From NCBI RefSeq assembly GCF_003666245.1, contig NZ_MJLZ01000003.1:115869-179868 (forward strand): a stretch of 64,000 nucleotides of DNA. Reading direction: 5' to 3'. The stretch is from Brenneria alni. Its GTDB lineage: Bacteria; Pseudomonadota; Gammaproteobacteria; Enterobacterales; Enterobacteriaceae. Position numbers and translations under genes: made by a program. A model generated the notes under the pieces. It ran no database searches and had not been told where the DNA came from. It was given only the letters and a program-made list of their open reading frames with translations. Of this stretch, positions 31,106-41,693 are shown piece after piece (position 1 is the stretch's first letter; the number at the start of each line of letters is the position of its first letter).

Positions 31106-33147
31106 GATGCTGGCACCAACTGTCCCTGACGATATTGCAGCCAGGTCATTTGCCGGCTAATCACACAATCGGAAGTTGCGCTCAGTATGCCCGTTGCTCC
31201 GGCGACCTGATGGCCGGGAATCTGGCGCATTTCGGCAAAGTGGCTGGACAGGGTCCAGGCATCCATTCCCATGGCATAAAGGCGTACCAATGAGTAATCA
31301 TTTTTGAACTGGTTGATCACCTGTTGCATCAGCGCCGGATTTTCACCGGCTAACAGCGGAATCTCGCTGAACTGTAATCCTTCCATTTCGAGACGGAAGT
31401 CAGGGCCGCTACCCGCTTGAAAACTACGGGAACTGGCATACAGCGCAGGACGTGATCGCGATGTGGTACGCATATCGATCATGGGTTTGATTAGCGCCAG
31501 TTCATCGGGTGTGGCGATAATATAAACGGCATCAATATTACCGCTTATGGATGAACTGACTACGGGTTCCACCTGAGCCGGGATAGTTAAGCCGCCCACG
31601 GTTGTTTCGGTTTGTGTTTGCGGCGGCGTCATATTGACAGGCTGACCACTCAGGCTGAGGCCTGCCCCACTGTTAATAGCTTGTTTTAGCTCAAAAGCGC
31701 TGCCAAAGCGTTGCTGCAACAGGTTGCCTCCACCTTGCTGGTTCCAGGCTTGCGCAAAGGCGTTGACGACGCGATCGCCCAGGTTTCCGCGTGGCACCAA
31801 CAATAATGGCTGCTGTTTACCCTGTTGGTGCATAAATTTTGCGGCATCTCTGGCTTCATCTTCCGGCGATAAGGCGAAGTAGCAGATATTAGGGCTGTTC
31901 TGCGCATGTTCAGGCTGATTGAGCGCCAGAATATTCAACGAAGACAGGCTTCCTGCTAATTGTTCCACTTCATTTTTCAATAGCGGCCCGACGACGAGGG
32001 AAGCGCCATCCTGTTGTGCCTGAGTTAATACATTCGATAAAGGTTGTGATGAGGTGTCATACACTTTTACCGGTAAAGCGCTGGAAACTGGGGGCTGAAC
32101 TGCCGTGGGGGGAGTGTCAACGGCATTAACGTCGGCGCTGTATTCCGCGTGGTCCTGACCATCCTGGCCGTTTTGTTCATCTTGCCCATTCTGATCATCG
32201 GCAGTCCCGGTATTTTGATCCTGGAGGCTCTCTTGCTGGGTGTCGCTGGCAGGCTGGGTTACCAGTGACGTTCCCGCCATCGCCGCCTGACCGTTTTTCG
32301 CCGCGTTGAACCCTTGTTGGATAGCATTGGCAAACACCTGGGCCTGACCGTTTAATGGCAGCAGCAGCGCGATACTGCTGACCTGTGACTGCTGGAAATC
32401 GACCACCTGTGTTAACTGTGTTGGTAGTGTTTTGGAGGCCGGATGACGCGGGTAACGGGTTTGCCAGTCCTGGACCGCCGTTTTCAACCGATCGGGAGAC
32501 TGACGGTTGTTCTGATAGGTGTTAAGCAGATCAATCCACCCCTGAAGAACGTTTTCGTTGGCATTAATCAGTAATGATGCTGATTCCTGCGGTGTCATCT
32601 GCACCAGCGTTTGCCAGGTTTGATCAAGATTCTGTTGGTGAGCGCTATTTTGCAGTAAAGGTTCCTGAGCGACATAGGCACGCAGTAGTGTCAGGGATGG
32701 GCGTCCCTGACTCGCCTGAATATATGCCCCATAGTAGCGAAGTTGCTGATGAGGGGAGAGCGTGCTGACGTCCAGTTGGCTCAATGCCGTATTCGCGGCA
32801 TCCATATTGTTTTGCGCAACCGACAGTTCAGCGCCCAGCAATTGCTGTTCTTGTTGCTGTACCGCACTTAAATTGGGTGGTAATGCGCTGAATTGCTGGC
32901 TTGCCTGCGGTGTTTTGCCTTCCTGCAATAAGGCACGAATAGCGAGTAATTGCCAGTCAGCCTTGTTATTATCGCCGCTTTGCTGCATCTGTTGCAGATA
33001 ATAAGCGGATGCGGCATCAGCCCTGCCTTGAACCTCAGGCGGCGGGCTCTGCGGCGCCCGACTTGGACAGCCTGCAAGAAACAGCGCCGCTAACAAAACA
33101 GGGATAATGCGCCCTGCCTGACTACGGACGAAATGAAAGGGAAGCAT
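31102..33147 (-). CDS. lpoA: LpoA, outer-membrane lipoprotein activator of PBP1A
   Basis: Outer-membrane lipoprotein that crosses the periplasm to activate the peptidoglycan synthase PBP1A (MrcA). The 681-aa product starts [20 protein letters not shown], with lipobox LFLAGC (Cys27). It has a TPR-like N-domain (about 40-260) and a C-terminal domain with a periplasmic-binding-protein fold (about 270-681). The C-domain is interrupted near residues 320-380 by a low-complexity stretch rich in Asp, Gln, Asn and Gly. The ATG at 33147 replaces a frame open to 33351, whose extra N-terminus is antisense to rsmI. It overlaps yraN at its stop. Confidence 0.95.
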   Translation of the reverse strand: MLPFHFVRSQAGRIIPVLLAALFLAGCPSRAPQSPPPEVQGRADAASAYYLQQMQQSGDNNKADWQLLAIRALLQEGKTPQASQQFSALPPNLSAVQQQEQQLLGAELSVAQNNMDAANTALSQLDVSTLSPHQQLRYYGAYIQASQGRPSLTLLRAYVAQEPLLQNSAHQQNLDQTWQTLVQMTPQESASLLINANENVLQGWIDLLNTYQNNRQSPDRLKTAVQDWQTRYPRHPASKTLPTQLTQVVDFQQSQVSSIALLLPLNGQAQVFANAIQQGFNAAKNGQAAMAGTSLVTQPASDTQQESLQDQNTGTADDQNGQDEQNGQDGQDHAEYSADVNAVDTPPTAVQPPVSSALPVKVYDTSSQPLSNVLTQAQQDGASLVVGPLLKNEVEQLAGSLSSLNILALNQPEHAQNSPNICYFALSPEDEARDAAKFMHQQGKQQPLLLVPRGNLGDRVVNAFAQAWNQQGGGNLLQQRFGSAFELKQAINSGAGLSLSGQPVNMTPPQTQTETTVGGLTIPAQVEPVVSSSISGNIDAVYIIATPDELALIKPMIDMRTTSRSRPALYASSRSFQAGSGPDFRLEMEGLQFSEIPLLAGENPALMQQVINQFKNDYSLVRLYAMGMDAWTLSSHFAEMRQIPGHQVAGATGILSATSDCVISRQMTWLQYRQGQLVPAS

Positions 33148-33207
33148 ACTGTATCCAGTGATTTTTTTAGAGATGCTCAATATTAAATCGGCAACCCGGA
33201 TGAAACA

Positions 33208-34071
33208 ATGAATCAAGACCAACAAGCAGATATTTCTGCATCGACCCTTTACATCGTCCCTACGCCGATTGGCAATCTGGGCGATATTACCCAGCGTGCC
33301 TTGGCCGTGTTGCAGTGCGTCGATTTGATTGCCGCAGAGGATACCCGCCATACCGGCCTGTTGTTACAACATTTTGCCATTAATGCGCGGCTGTTCGCAT
33401 TACATGACCACAATGAACAACAAAAAGCAGACTCGTTATTGGCGAAGTTGCAGGCGGGGCAAAGTATTGCTCTGGTTTCTGACGCAGGCACTCCCTTGAT
33501 TAATGATCCCGGTTATCATCTGGTGCGCCGCTGCCGCGAAGCGGGGATTCGGGTGGTTCCGTTACCTGGCGCCTGTGCGGCGATTACCGCGCTTTCAGCC
33601 GCCGGGCTGGCTTCCGATCGTTTTTGCTATGAAGGTTTCCTGCCGGCAAAAACCAAGGCGCGTACGGATACGCTGCGCGAGTTACTGGAAGAGCCGCGCA
33701 CCTTGATTTTTTATGAATCGACACACCGGTTATTGGATAGTTTGCAGGACATGATCGATGTACTGGGGCCGCAGCGTTATGTGGTACTGGCGCGTGAAAT
33801 CACCAAAACCTGGGAATCCATTCACGGCGCGCCGGTAGGCGAATTGTTGGATTGGGTGAAGGAAGATGAAAATCGTCGTAAAGGTGAAATGGTACTGATT
33901 GTGGAAGGGCATAAAGTGGATGTTGAAGCCTTGCCGGCAGAGGCACTGCGCACGTTGTCCCTGTTACAAAAAGAGCTGCCGTTGAAGAAGGCCTCCGCAT
34001 TGGCCGCAGAAATCCACGGCGTTAAGAAGAATGCGCTGTATAAGTATGCTCTCGACCGGCAGGAAGGATGA
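33208..34071 (+). CDS. rsmI: RsmI, 16S rRNA 2'-O-ribose C1402 methyltransferase
   Basis: SAM-dependent methyltransferase that modifies C1402 of 16S rRNA at the ribosomal P site. The 287-aa product has the tetrapyrrole-methylase fold, with the [19 protein letters not shown]-terminus, [25 protein letters not shown] and FYESTHRL motifs. It is divergent from lpoA over a 60-bp promoter region. Its last codons overlap the rnpB promoter area. Confidence 0.96.
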   Translation: MNQDQQADISASTLYIVPTPIGNLGDITQRALAVLQCVDLIAAEDTRHTGLLLQHFAINARLFALHDHNEQQKADSLLAKLQAGQSIALVSDAGTPLINDPGYHLVRRCREAGIRVVPLPGACAAITALSAAGLASDRFCYEGFLPAKTKARTDTLRELLEEPRTLIFYESTHRLLDSLQDMIDVLGPQRYVVLAREITKTWESIHGAPVGELLDWVKEDENRRKGEMVLIVEGHKVDVEALPAEALRTLSLLQKELPLKKASALAAEIHGVKKNALYKYALDRQEG

Positions 34072-34088
34072 CAGGTAAAGTAAAACAC

Positions 34089-34096
34089 TATACAAT
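34089..34096 (+). promoter_or_regulatory. Probable rnpB -10 box
   Basis: TATACAAT at 34089-34096 lies 7 nt before the inferred 5' end of the RNase P RNA (34104). A GC-rich discriminator CCGCGCC follows it. An ATGACA-like -35 near 34069 is spaced short, so only the -10 element is called. Confidence 0.6.
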
Positions 34097-34103
34097 CCGC
34101 GCC

Positions 34104-34480
<377 letters not shown>

Positions 34481-34526
34481 CTCTATTTATAAAAATTCCG
34501 CTCCGGCGGGTTTCCTTCATTTTTAT

Positions 34527-34568
34527 ACGGCCAACATGTGTTTCACCATGCATGTTGGCCGTTTTTTT
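34527..34568 (+). terminator. Strong intrinsic terminator downstream of rnpB
   Basis: ACGGCCAACATG (34527-34538) pairs with CATGTTGGCCGT (34551-34562) as a 12-bp stem, followed by seven Ts. The remaining 34569-34702 stretch before ygiD is A/T-rich and presumably carries the ygiD promoter. Confidence 0.9.
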
Positions 34569-34702
34569 ATGCGTAGCTATTCTTTTCAAATTTCTTGATG
34601 ATCTTCATCACCGATATCCGACTTTTTCTAATGCGTAAATGGCGTACAGTAATTGCATAACGTGCTGCTGCACAATGCTCACATTTTGTTAAGGATACGG
34701 CT

Positions 34703-35488
34703 ATGAACAACGCTTCCCGTATGCCCGCACTGTTTCTCGGTCATGGCAGTCCGATGAACGTGTTGGAAAACAACCCTTATACCCAGGCATGGCGGACGCT
34801 GGGGGAAACATTACCGCGCCCGAAAGCCATTGTGGCGGTTTCCGCTCACTGGTACACCCGCGGCACAGCGGTGACGGCAATGGAAAGCCCCCGGACGATC
34901 CATGATTTCGGCGGTTTTCCACAGGCATTGTTTGATACCCGCTATCCTGCGCCCGGTTCGCCTGAGTTGGCTGAAAAAATTCAACAGCTTCTGGCTCCAA
35001 TTCCGGTAGCGGCGGATCGCAGCGAATGGGGACTGGATCACGGCGCCTGGGGGGTACTGATAAAAATGTATCCACAGGCCGATATCCCCGTCGTACAGCT
35101 TAGTGTAAACGGGGCACAGCCTGCGGAGTATCATTACCGACTGGGGCGTAAACTGGCTGGATTGCGTGATGAAGGCATCATGATTGTTGCCAGCGGCAAC
35201 GTGGTGCATAACCTGCGTATGGTTAAATGGGACGGGGAAGCAGAACCCTATCCCTGGGCTATTTCGTTCAATCAGTTTGTGCGAGATAACCTGAAATATC
35301 AGGGAGACAATCATCCCCTGATAAACTTTATGCAGCATGAGGGCGCGGCATTATCCAACCCAATGCCCGATCACTATCTGCCGCTGCTTTACGTGTTGGG
35401 AAGCTGGGATGGTAAGGAAGCCATCAGTATTCCGGTGGATGGAATTGAAATGGGTTCACTGAGTATGCTGTCGGTACAGGTGGGATAA
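34703..35488 (+). CDS. ygiD: YgiD, 4,5-DOPA-type extradiol dioxygenase (DODA family)
   Basis: A 261-aa class III extradiol ring-cleavage dioxygenase of the DODA/LigB superfamily. E. coli YgiD cleaves L-DOPA to betalamic-acid-type products in vitro; the natural substrate is uncertain. The metal-ligand His are visible in FLGHGSPMNVLE (about residue 14) and VSAHWYTRG (about 49), with further His at DHGAWGVL and GNVVHNLR. An RBS (AAGGATACGGCT) precedes the ATG. The gene precedes palindromic element copy 2. Confidence 0.92.
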   Translation: MNNASRMPALFLGHGSPMNVLENNPYTQAWRTLGETLPRPKAIVAVSAHWYTRGTAVTAMESPRTIHDFGGFPQALFDTRYPAPGSPELAEKIQQLLAPIPVAADRSEWGLDHGAWGVLIKMYPQADIPVVQLSVNGAQPAEYHYRLGRKLAGLRDEGIMIVASGNVVHNLRMVKWDGEAEPYPWAISFNQFVRDNLKYQGDNHPLINFMQHEGAALSNPMPDHYLPLLYVLGSWDGKEAISIPVDGIEMGSLSMLSVQVG

Positions 35489-35501
35489 ACTATTTTGTTA
35501 A

Positions 35502-35676
35502 GGCACGGTATAAAAACCGTGCCTCAGACCATTGACAAAGCTCATTATTAGGGAGAGCGTGCTTAGGGGGCGTAGCGGCGTAAGCCGCCGGAGCGCCCCT
35601 CGGTACGGTAGGCCCGTGTATCTCAGGCTTACCGGCTACTTTGTCAGCAACATCGTATAAAAACCGTGCCTTTTTT
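35502..35676 (+). repeat. Palindromic element copy 2, nested in a duplicated terminator (ygiD/ygiC)
   Basis: Left hairpin GGCACGGT-ATAAAA-ACCGTGCC (35502-35523) is intact but lacks a T-tract. The right copy keeps GTATAAAAACCGTGCC (35655-35670) plus TTTTTT, but its 5' arm has decayed. The 114-bp core (35533-35646) starts TGACAAAG, ends CTTTGTCA, and is in reverse orientation to copy 1. A GTAA tetraloop hairpin GCGGC-GTAA-GCCGC sits at 35575-35588, nested in an outer AGGGG/CCCCT pairing. Confidence 0.9.
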
Positions 35677-35689
35677 CAGGTTATACCCG

Positions 35690-36850
35690 CTAGTCCAGAA
35701 TGATATGCGGGTAAAAACGCGACAGATCCTGTGTAATCAGTGCACGATCTTCGCGCATACCGATGCCGCATGGTTGATCGTTTACCAGCCAACTGCCGAT
35801 CAGCGTATAACTGTCGCCAAATTTGGGTAAGGGATGATATTGCTGGATGATCATGCCTTCTTCACCATACGGCCCACCCACAGCGGCAATCTCCTTGCCG
35901 TTTTCCACGATTTGAATATTGGCGCCTTCGCGTGAAAACAATGGCTTGATGACGTAATTCTCCAGCGCGGGGTGCTCATCTTCCGTGAAATAGGCGGGCA
36001 ACAGATTCGGGTGGTTCGGGAACATTTCCCACAGCATTGGCAGCAACGCTTTATTGGAGATAATGCTTTTCCAGGCCGGTTCCAGCCAGCGCACACCTGC
36101 ATCTTCAAGTTTGGTGGAGAATATCTCGCGCAGCATGAATTCCCAGGGATACAGCTTGAACAGGTTACTGATGATCTGGTTTTCCAGATCGGTAAACTGG
36201 CCTTTCTCGCCCAGACCAATTTCTTCCATATAAAGAAACTCACTCGGCAGGCCGGCTTCCAGTGCGCAATCCTGTAAGTATTGCACCGTACCGCGATCTT
36301 CTTCGGTATCCTGACAGCAGGCAAAATGCAGCAGGCCGAAGCCGTGATTCAGTTTGAGATCGTCAAAACGGTCGATCAGCTTTTCCTGAATGCTATTGTA
36401 CTGATCGGCGGTTTGCGGCAGTTGCCCGGCTTTGATTTGATCTTCCAGCCACAGCCATTGGAAAAATGCCGCTTCGTAGAGCGATGTCGGCGTATCGGCA
36501 TTATTTTCCAGCAGTTTGGCCGGCGTCTTGCCGTCATAAGCCAGATCGAGGCGAGAATAGAGCGAAGGTTGATTGGTACGCCATGAGGTTCTGACAAACT
36601 CCCATGTGTGCTTGGGAATGCGGAATTTCGCCAGTAACGATTCACTGTTGACGACTTTTTCCACCACCTGTAAACACATTTGGTGCAACTCTGCGGTGGT
36701 GTCCTCCAGCTCTTCAATCTGGGCGAGCGTAAACTGATAATAGGCCTCTTCACACCAGTAAGGCTCATCATACATAGTGTGAAAACGGAATCCGAATTCA
36801 GAGGCTTTCTCACGCCAGTCAGGACGTTCTTTAATGTCAATCCGCTTCAT
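35690..36850 (-). CDS. ygiC: YgiC, glutathionylspermidine-synthase-like ATP-grasp protein
   Basis: A 386-aa member of the C-terminal amide-ligase family of glutathionylspermidine synthase, with an ATP-grasp fold. It lacks the N-terminal amidase domain of Gsp, and its substrate is unknown. Conserved stretches are [20 protein letters not shown] at the start, [34 protein letters not shown] (ATP-binding Lys) and the terminal [12 protein letters not shown]. The ATG at 36850 gives the E. coli length; the frame open to 36940 overlaps ygiB. It follows ygiB by 10 nt. Confidence 0.92.
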   Translation of the reverse strand: MKRIDIKERPDWREKASEFGFRFHTMYDEPYWCEEAYYQFTLAQIEELEDTTAELHQMCLQVVEKVVNSESLLAKFRIPKHTWEFVRTSWRTNQPSLYSRLDLAYDGKTPAKLLENNADTPTSLYEAAFFQWLWLEDQIKAGQLPQTADQYNSIQEKLIDRFDDLKLNHGFGLLHFACCQDTEEDRGTVQYLQDCALEAGLPSEFLYMEEIGLGEKGQFTDLENQIISNLFKLYPWEFMLREIFSTKLEDAGVRWLEPAWKSIISNKALLPMLWEMFPNHPNLLPAYFTEDEHPALENYVIKPLFSREGANIQIVENGKEIAAVGGPYGEEGMIIQQYHPLPKFGDSYTLIGSWLVNDQPCGIGMREDRALITQDLSRFYPHIILD

Positions 36851-36860
36851 CAAATACGCC

Positions 36861-37529
36861 TCAGCCACCCATTGAGCGGGAAGTGCCGGAACTGGCGCTG
36901 CTGCGTTGCATACTGGTTTGTTTGGCGACGGTCTCACCAAATCCGCCGCGGGTAACGGTTGTGGTGGTAGCCGGTTTCGGCGCTAGCGCCGTTTTCGGTA
37001 CGTTAATGGTACGACCTGTGGTGGCATTGCCGTAATTTTTACCGGTTGCATCCACAAATTTGCCGTTGGCCGGACTGGTTGGCGACTTAGAGGTAAACAG
37101 CGGCTGTTGCGCAAAACCTGAACCGCCCATCATCCGGCCCATCATGTAGCCGGCCATCAGCGGCATCCAGAAGCTGCCGCTCTGCTGGGATTCAGCGGCC
37201 GCGCCTACCCCGGCCTGCGCGGGCGCTGGAGCCTGGGTACATTGCGCTTCACCAAACTCGGCCACACAGTCTGCGCGGGTTGCATATTTAGGTGCGGTTT
37301 TTTCGGCTTCTTTCAGTGCGTTATTGTAAGCCGTTGTACATTGTTCGCTCATGGATGGATTGGCGCGTGAACAGTCATCGGCATTCTGATAAAGAGAAAC
37401 GGTTTCATCAGCCTGCTCACAGCCAGCTAATATAAATACGGTACTGACCGCTAATGCGATGGGAGCCAGTCGGTACGTTCGCCATCCCTTCCGGAATGTT
37501 TCCTGATTGATATTTTTGGTACGTTTCAT
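36861..37529 (-). CDS. ygiB: YgiB, DUF1190 family protein
   Basis: A 222-aa DUF1190 protein of unknown function. It has a hydrophobic N-terminal segment (about 21-36) ending in the lipobox-like LAGC (Cys37), then a Cys-containing, Ala/Gln-rich region. A Gly/Met stretch ([14 protein letters not shown]) and a basic Ser/Thr/Gly tail follow. It is encoded between tolC and ygiC on the same strand, as in E. coli, so an envelope role is inferred. The tolC terminator lies upstream, so it probably has its own promoter in the 431-bp gap. Confidence 0.88.
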   Translation of the reverse strand: MKRTKNINQETFRKGWRTYRLAPIALAVSTVFILAGCEQADETVSLYQNADDCSRANPSMSEQCTTAYNNALKEAEKTAPKYATRADCVAEFGEAQCTQAPAPAQAGVGAAAESQQSGSFWMPLMAGYMMGRMMGGSGFAQQPLFTSKSPTSPANGKFVDATGKNYGNATTGRTINVPKTALAPKPATTTTVTRGGFGETVAKQTSMQRSSASSGTSRSMGG

Positions 37530-37679
37530 CGTGTTAATCCCAGAAAAAAGGCATCAGGCCCAATTATTAACAATGCGCTTAAGAATAGGGGAAGGTTGTT
37601 TGAATTTAAAGCACCAATGGTAGTAACCGGGCGACTCTTTACGTTGCTATACATTCAGTTGTGCAGTGTTTCGCTTTAT

Positions 37680-37768
37680 CCGGCTGGCGGAGACAAAAAA
37701 TCGCCGGGCGTGATTTTAAACGTGGCTGGCGGCGGCCCATAAGAGGGGCGGGATAGTCCGCTATAAAA
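37680..37768 (-). repeat. T-tract intergenic repeat (family 2), inverted copy behind the tolC terminator
   Basis: On the minus strand the sequence runs from the T-tract of the tolC terminator: TTTTTTTATAGCGGACTATC, then CCGCC, GGGCCGCC, CACGTTTAAAATC and a terminator-like hairpin AAAATC-ACGCCCGGC-GATTTT. The order of parts is the same as at 15121. The rest of the tolC-ygiB gap (37530-37679) shows no gene. Confidence 0.7.
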
Positions 37769-37791
37769 AAAGGGAACAGCGTGTTCCCTTT
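37764..37791 (-). terminator. tolC intrinsic terminator
   Basis: On the minus strand AAAGGGAAC-ACGCT-GTTCCCTTT is a 9-bp stem followed by a T-run (37770-37764). The same 23-bp hairpin is repeated exactly at 37926-37948, closer to the tolC stop, with only four Ts behind it. Confidence 0.88.
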
Positions 37792-37948
37792 CAGACTGCT
37801 GACAAAGTCCGATATTAGGGACAGCGTACCGATGGTGCCGTAGCGGCGTAAGCCGCCGGAGCGCCCCTCGGTGCGATAAGCCCGGGTATCTCGATCTCAC
37901 CACTATGGGTTTGTCATCAAACTCAAAAGGGAACAGCGTGTTCCCTTT
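37769..37948 (-). repeat. Palindromic element copy 3, nested between two identical tolC terminator hairpins
   Basis: The flanking hairpins at 37769-37791 and 37926-37948 are identical over 23 bp (AAAGGGAACAGCGTGTTCCC plus TTT). The core (37800-37916, 117 bp) runs from TGACAAAG to GTTTGTCA and shares the 30-bp centre (GCGGCGTAAGCCGCC, then GGAGCGCCCCTCGGT) with copies 1 and 2; its ends are more diverged. Relative to the upstream gene its orientation equals copy 1 and is opposite to copy 2. Confidence 0.9.
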
Positions 37949-37960
37949 GAGCCGATATGA

Positions 37961-39370
37961 TTACTGCTGCGGTACTGCGGATGCCGTTGTGGTGTCGACG
38001 AACGGCGTACCGCTGTTGTCGTCAGTGACTGGCGGCGTGGTCGAAACCGGCTGACCTAACGCGGCATTCAGCGCTTGCAGATCGTTTTCATTCAACGTAC
38101 CCAGAGCGGATTTAATGTTCAGTTGATTAATCAGGTAATCATAACGGGCGCTGGAAAGCTGCTGCTTGGCGTTATACAGCGTGGTGGTGGCGTCCAGCAC
38201 GTCAACAATAGTGCGGGTTCCTACCTGATAACCGGCTTCCATCGCATCCAGGGAGCTTTGCGCGGAGACTACAGCCTGTTTATAAGCGCTGATGCTGCTG
38301 ATAGAGGCGGAAATATTGTTAAAAGAAGAGCGCACGGTTTGGATGACGGAGCGGTGGGCGCTTTCCAGCAACTCGCTGGCGCTGACGAAACTGTGTTGAG
38401 CCTGTTTCACCTGTGAACTGGTTGCTCCGCCGCTATACAGCGGTAAGTTAAAACTGATGCCCACCTGGTTCTGGCCTACGTCACGGTCAATATACGAACT
38501 GCCGCGCGCATTAGAGCCTGAATAGCTGGTATCACTCACGCTGGAGGATGCGGTCAAATCCAACGTAGGCATATGACCGGTTTGTGCGTAGCGGATTTGT
38601 TCACGCGCCAGATCCTGGCTCAGACGGGCGGACAGCAGATTCAGGTTGCGGTTTTCCGCCTCTTTCAGCAGATTGTTAACGCCCCCTGGTTTCTGGGTTG
38701 AAAACCGTTCGATATTCAGACCCGCCAGCTGCGGATAGAAATTACCGCTGACCTGACGCAGAACTTCTAGTGCGTTTTCCAGCGTATTGCGCGCCAAAAC
38801 TTCATTCGCCAAGACGCTGTCATATTGCGCACGGGCGTTTTGGACGTCGGTTATCGCCACCAGGCCGACGTTAAAGCGCTGGCTGGTTTGATCCAACTGG
38901 CGGTAAATAGCCTGTTTCTGGGCGTTGATATAAGACAGCGAATCAATGGCGCGCAGGACATTGAAATACGCGGTCGCGGTATCCAGGATAAGCGTCTGTT
39001 GAGCGCTCTGATACGTGACATCTTCAATGCCGGCTTGTTTTTCCTGCAATGTCAGGGCACGCCATTTAGACATATCAAACAGCGTCTGGGTTAACTGCAA
39101 TGACGCGCTTTTTTCGTCATTGTTAATGCCATTGTTATCCCGGAAACCGTCGGTATAGGTATAATCTGCGCCTAAACCCAATTGTGGCAACAGCGGGCTT
39201 CGGGCTTCGTTGATTTTTTCAAACGCCGCATCGCGGGTTGCTGCGGAGCTGCGTAAATCAGGATTGGTCGTTTTGGCTTGCTGATAAACCTGTAACAGAT
39301 TTTCTGCCTGGCCTATGGCACTAAAACCACCCAGACTCAGACCGATAAGAAGAGGGAGCAATTTCTTCAT
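37961..39370 (-). CDS. tolC: TolC, outer-membrane efflux and secretion channel
   Basis: Trimeric outer-membrane/periplasmic channel used by RND and MFS efflux pumps and type I secretion. The 469-aa product starts MKKLLPLLIGLSLGGFSAIG, with cleavage near GQA. Duplicated OEP repeats follow, with EARSPLLPQLGLGADYTY, the ARAQYDSVLANE helix and VGTRTIVDVLDATTTLYNAK. It is shorter than E. coli TolC (493 aa) because the C-terminal tail is reduced. The ATG at 39370 is preferred over 39376 because AAGGA lies 6 nt from it and directly abuts the first ATG. Confidence 0.96.
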   Translation of the reverse strand: MKKLLPLLIGLSLGGFSAIGQAENLLQVYQQAKTTNPDLRSSAATRDAAFEKINEARSPLLPQLGLGADYTYTDGFRDNNGINNDEKSASLQLTQTLFDMSKWRALTLQEKQAGIEDVTYQSAQQTLILDTATAYFNVLRAIDSLSYINAQKQAIYRQLDQTSQRFNVGLVAITDVQNARAQYDSVLANEVLARNTLENALEVLRQVSGNFYPQLAGLNIERFSTQKPGGVNNLLKEAENRNLNLLSARLSQDLAREQIRYAQTGHMPTLDLTASSSVSDTSYSGSNARGSSYIDRDVGQNQVGISFNLPLYSGGATSSQVKQAQHSFVSASELLESAHRSVIQTVRSSFNNISASISSISAYKQAVVSAQSSLDAMEAGYQVGTRTIVDVLDATTTLYNAKQQLSSARYDYLINQLNIKSALGTLNENDLQALNAALGQPVSTTPPVTDDNSGTPFVDTTTASAVPQQ

Positions 39371-39711
39371 TTGCATTCCTTGTTGTGCAGCAATGTCGCT
39401 ATTGTAGCGCTGTCGATAGACGAATAGTCGCCGATTCTATCAGAATCTGCCAATAGGATAAGGTAGCTGAATGTGCCATCTTGCCCTGAAACCGACCCGA
39501 TCAGGCAAGTTTCCGTCCTATTCGGGCCTGAGGTGAAGGGCCTTCATATTACAGATCGCACTTGCCGTATTAAAACCGTCTGCGGTAATAATGCCTGCTG
39601 AGACGGATTCTGTATTTATGTGAATCTACCACAAACAACAGCGAGTATGATGACTGGGATTTTCACCATACAATGATGAATTCCAATGGTACTCGTTACA
39701 GGAGCGTAGTC
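39371..39711. other. Divergent tolC / nudF promoter region
   Basis: A 341-bp gap between divergent tolC and nudF with no gene-like frame. It contains short inverted repeats (for example GATTCTATCAGAATC at 39433-39447). In E. coli this region carries several tolC promoters responding to MarA/SoxS/Rob and PhoP. I could not recognise individual boxes here. Confidence 0.5.
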
Positions 39712-40344
39712 ATGGTGTCTTCAGTACCCAGTCCGGTTACTTTCAATAAAGACGATGTAGAAATTATTGCACGTGAAAAATTATACAATGGTTTTTTTTC
39801 ACTGGTACGCTACCGTTTTCGCCATCGCCTGTTTAATGGTGAAATGAGCGGTGAAGTCAGCCGCGAGATTTTTGAACGCGGGCATGCGGTTGTTCTGCTA
39901 CCTTACGATCCCGTGCGCGATGAGGTAGTGCTGGTTGAACAGATACGGATTGCCGCTTATGACACCAGCGTATCCCCCTGGCTGTTTGAACTGGTGGCTG
40001 GCATGATTGAACCGGGAGAAAGTCTGGAAGAGGTTGCCCGGCGGGAAGCCCAGGAAGAAGCGGGTTTGGTTGTCGGTCGATGCCAACAAATAGTCAACTA
40101 TCTTGCCAGCCCAGGTGGCACCAGCGAACGTCTGGCTGTTATGGTAGGGGAAGTGGATACCCGGACTGCGGCTGGTATTCATGGGCTGGCGGAAGAAAAT
40201 GAAGATATCCGGGTGCATGTTGTCAGCCGTGAACAGAGTTATCAGTGGGTTGAGGAAGGGATTATCGATAACGCAGCTTCTGTCATTGCCTTGCAATGGT
40301 TGGCGTTGCACCATAAAAAACTGAGAAACGCGTGGGTGGATTGA
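39712..40344 (+). CDS. nudF: NudF, ADP-ribose pyrophosphatase
   Basis: Nudix hydrolase that splits ADP-ribose into AMP and ribose 5-phosphate. The 210-aa product has the Nudix box at about residues 97-119 ([20 protein letters not shown]), the upstream EQIRIAAYD motif and [17 protein letters not shown]. The ATG at 39712 (AGGAG 8 nt upstream) matches the family N-terminus; a longer frame begins at 39673. It is the first gene of nudF-yqiB-cpdA-yqiA. Confidence 0.95.
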   Translation: MVSSVPSPVTFNKDDVEIIAREKLYNGFFSLVRYRFRHRLFNGEMSGEVSREIFERGHAVVLLPYDPVRDEVVLVEQIRIAAYDTSVSPWLFELVAGMIEPGESLEEVARREAQEEAGLVVGRCQQIVNYLASPGGTSERLAVMVGEVDTRTAAGIHGLAEENEDIRVHVVSREQSYQWVEEGIIDNAASVIALQWLALHHKKLRNAWVD

Positions 40345-40348
40345 ACTT

Positions 40349-40780
40349 ATGAAGCGTTATACCCCGGATTTCCCGGCAATGATGAGGCTATGCGAAACCA
40401 ATTTCATGCAATTACGGCGTTTGCTGCCCCGTATCGACGAAGTCGGCGAAACTGCGGTTTATCACGTTAATCATGCTGTTTATCGCTTAACCATTCTTGA
40501 ATCAACCCGTTACACCTCACTGGTGGAAATTCAGCAAACTGCGCCAGCAGTAAGCTACTGGAGTCTGCCAATGATGACGGTCAGGCTATATCATGACGCG
40601 CTGGTTGCGGAAGTGTGTGCCAGTCAGCAGATCTTCCGCTTCAAGGCACGTTATGATTACCCGAATAATAAGTTACATCAACGTGACGAAAAGCATCAAA
40701 TTAATCAGTTTCTTGCTGATTGGCTAAAATATTGTTTGGCGTATGGTTCGATGTCGATTCCGGTTTTTGATATCCAATAG
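40349..40780 (+). CDS. yqiB: YqiB, DUF1249 family protein
   Basis: A 143-aa protein of the DUF1249 family, of unknown function, found between nudF and cpdA across enterobacteria. Conserved features are [16 protein letters not shown] near the start, [13 protein letters not shown] and the C-terminal [16 protein letters not shown]. It is soluble, with no signal or membrane segment, and starts 4 nt after nudF. Confidence 0.92.
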   Translation: MKRYTPDFPAMMRLCETNFMQLRRLLPRIDEVGETAVYHVNHAVYRLTILESTRYTSLVEIQQTAPAVSYWSLPMMTVRLYHDALVAEVCASQQIFRFKARYDYPNNKLHQRDEKHQINQFLADWLKYCLAYGSMSIPVFDIQ

Positions 40781-40865
40781 CTTTCACGGTTGTAGTAAAC
40801 CAACGCAGCTGCGACTTGAAAGATAACGGGTATAGACAGATTTAAGTAACCAAGGACACCATCAT

Positions 40866-41693
40866 TTGGAAAGCCTGTTGACACTTCCTGTGGCGAGTGG
40901 GGCCAGAATCAGGATTTTACAAATAACAGATACCCACCTTTTTGCCGGTGAGCATGAAACATTGCTTGGTATTAATACATACCGAAGTTTTCACGCGGTG
41001 CTGGATGCCATACAGGCCCAGCAATATGCGTTTGATTTAATCGTCGCGACAGGCGATTTGGCGCAGGATCATTCTCTGGAAGCCTATCGTCATTTCTCTC
41101 GTGGGATCCGTCAGTTGGATGCGCCCTGCGTATGGTTGCCGGGTAATCATGATTTTCAGCCCGCGATGGTCGATGCCCTGGCTGAAGCGGAAGTCGCCCC
41201 CTCTAAACATGTACTGCTGGGCGATAACTGGCAGATTATTCTGCTGGATAGCCAGGTGTTTGGCGTGCCGCATGGCGAACTGAGTGATTATCAGCTCGAA
41301 TGGCTCGAGCGAAGTCTGCAAAGCCAGCCGGAGCGCTTTACCCTGCTATTACTGCATCATCACCCCCATCCTTCCGGTTGCACCTGGCTTGATCAACACA
41401 GTTTGCGTAACGCCCATAATCTGGCTGCTGTGCTGGCCCGTTATCCACGGGTGAATACTATTCTGTGCGGACATATTCATCAGGAGTTGGATCTTGGCTG
41501 GCATGGCCGCCGTCTGCTGGCAACGCCATCTACCTGCGTTCAGTTTAAACCCCATTGCACGAATTTCACCATTGACAATGTGGCGCCTGGCTGGCGTTAT
41601 CTGGACTTGATGCCGGATGGTCAGTTGGAAACCGAGGTGTTTCGTCTGTCGGGGAGTGAATTCTTGCCTGATATGGATTCGGATGGTTACTGA
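40866..41693 (+). CDS. cpdA: CpdA, 3',5'-cyclic-AMP phosphodiesterase (TTG start)
   Basis: Hydrolyses cAMP to AMP and so tunes CRP signalling. The 275-aa metallophosphoesterase shows the metal-binding series [25 protein letters not shown] and GHIHQE. It starts with TTG (40866) after AAGGACACC; the N-terminus MESLLTLP equals that of E. coli CpdA, whose gene also uses TTG. It overlaps yqiA by one base (TGATG). Confidence 0.95.
   Translation: MESLLTLPVASGARIRILQITDTHLFAGEHETLLGINTYRSFHAVLDAIQAQQYAFDLIVATGDLAQDHSLEAYRHFSRGIRQLDAPCVWLPGNHDFQPAMVDALAEAEVAPSKHVLLGDNWQIILLDSQVFGVPHGELSDYQLEWLERSLQSQPERFTLLLLHHHPHPSGCTWLDQHSLRNAHNLAAVLARYPRVNTILCGHIHQELDLGWHGRRLLATPSTCVQFKPHCTNFTIDNVAPGWRYLDLMPDGQLETEVFRLSGSEFLPDMDSDGY

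Noticed and set aside
34500..34702. Possible tRNA next to rnpB
   Set aside because: Only a terminator hairpin and A/T-rich sequence; no cloverleaf or CCA end. I saw no tRNA genes in the window.
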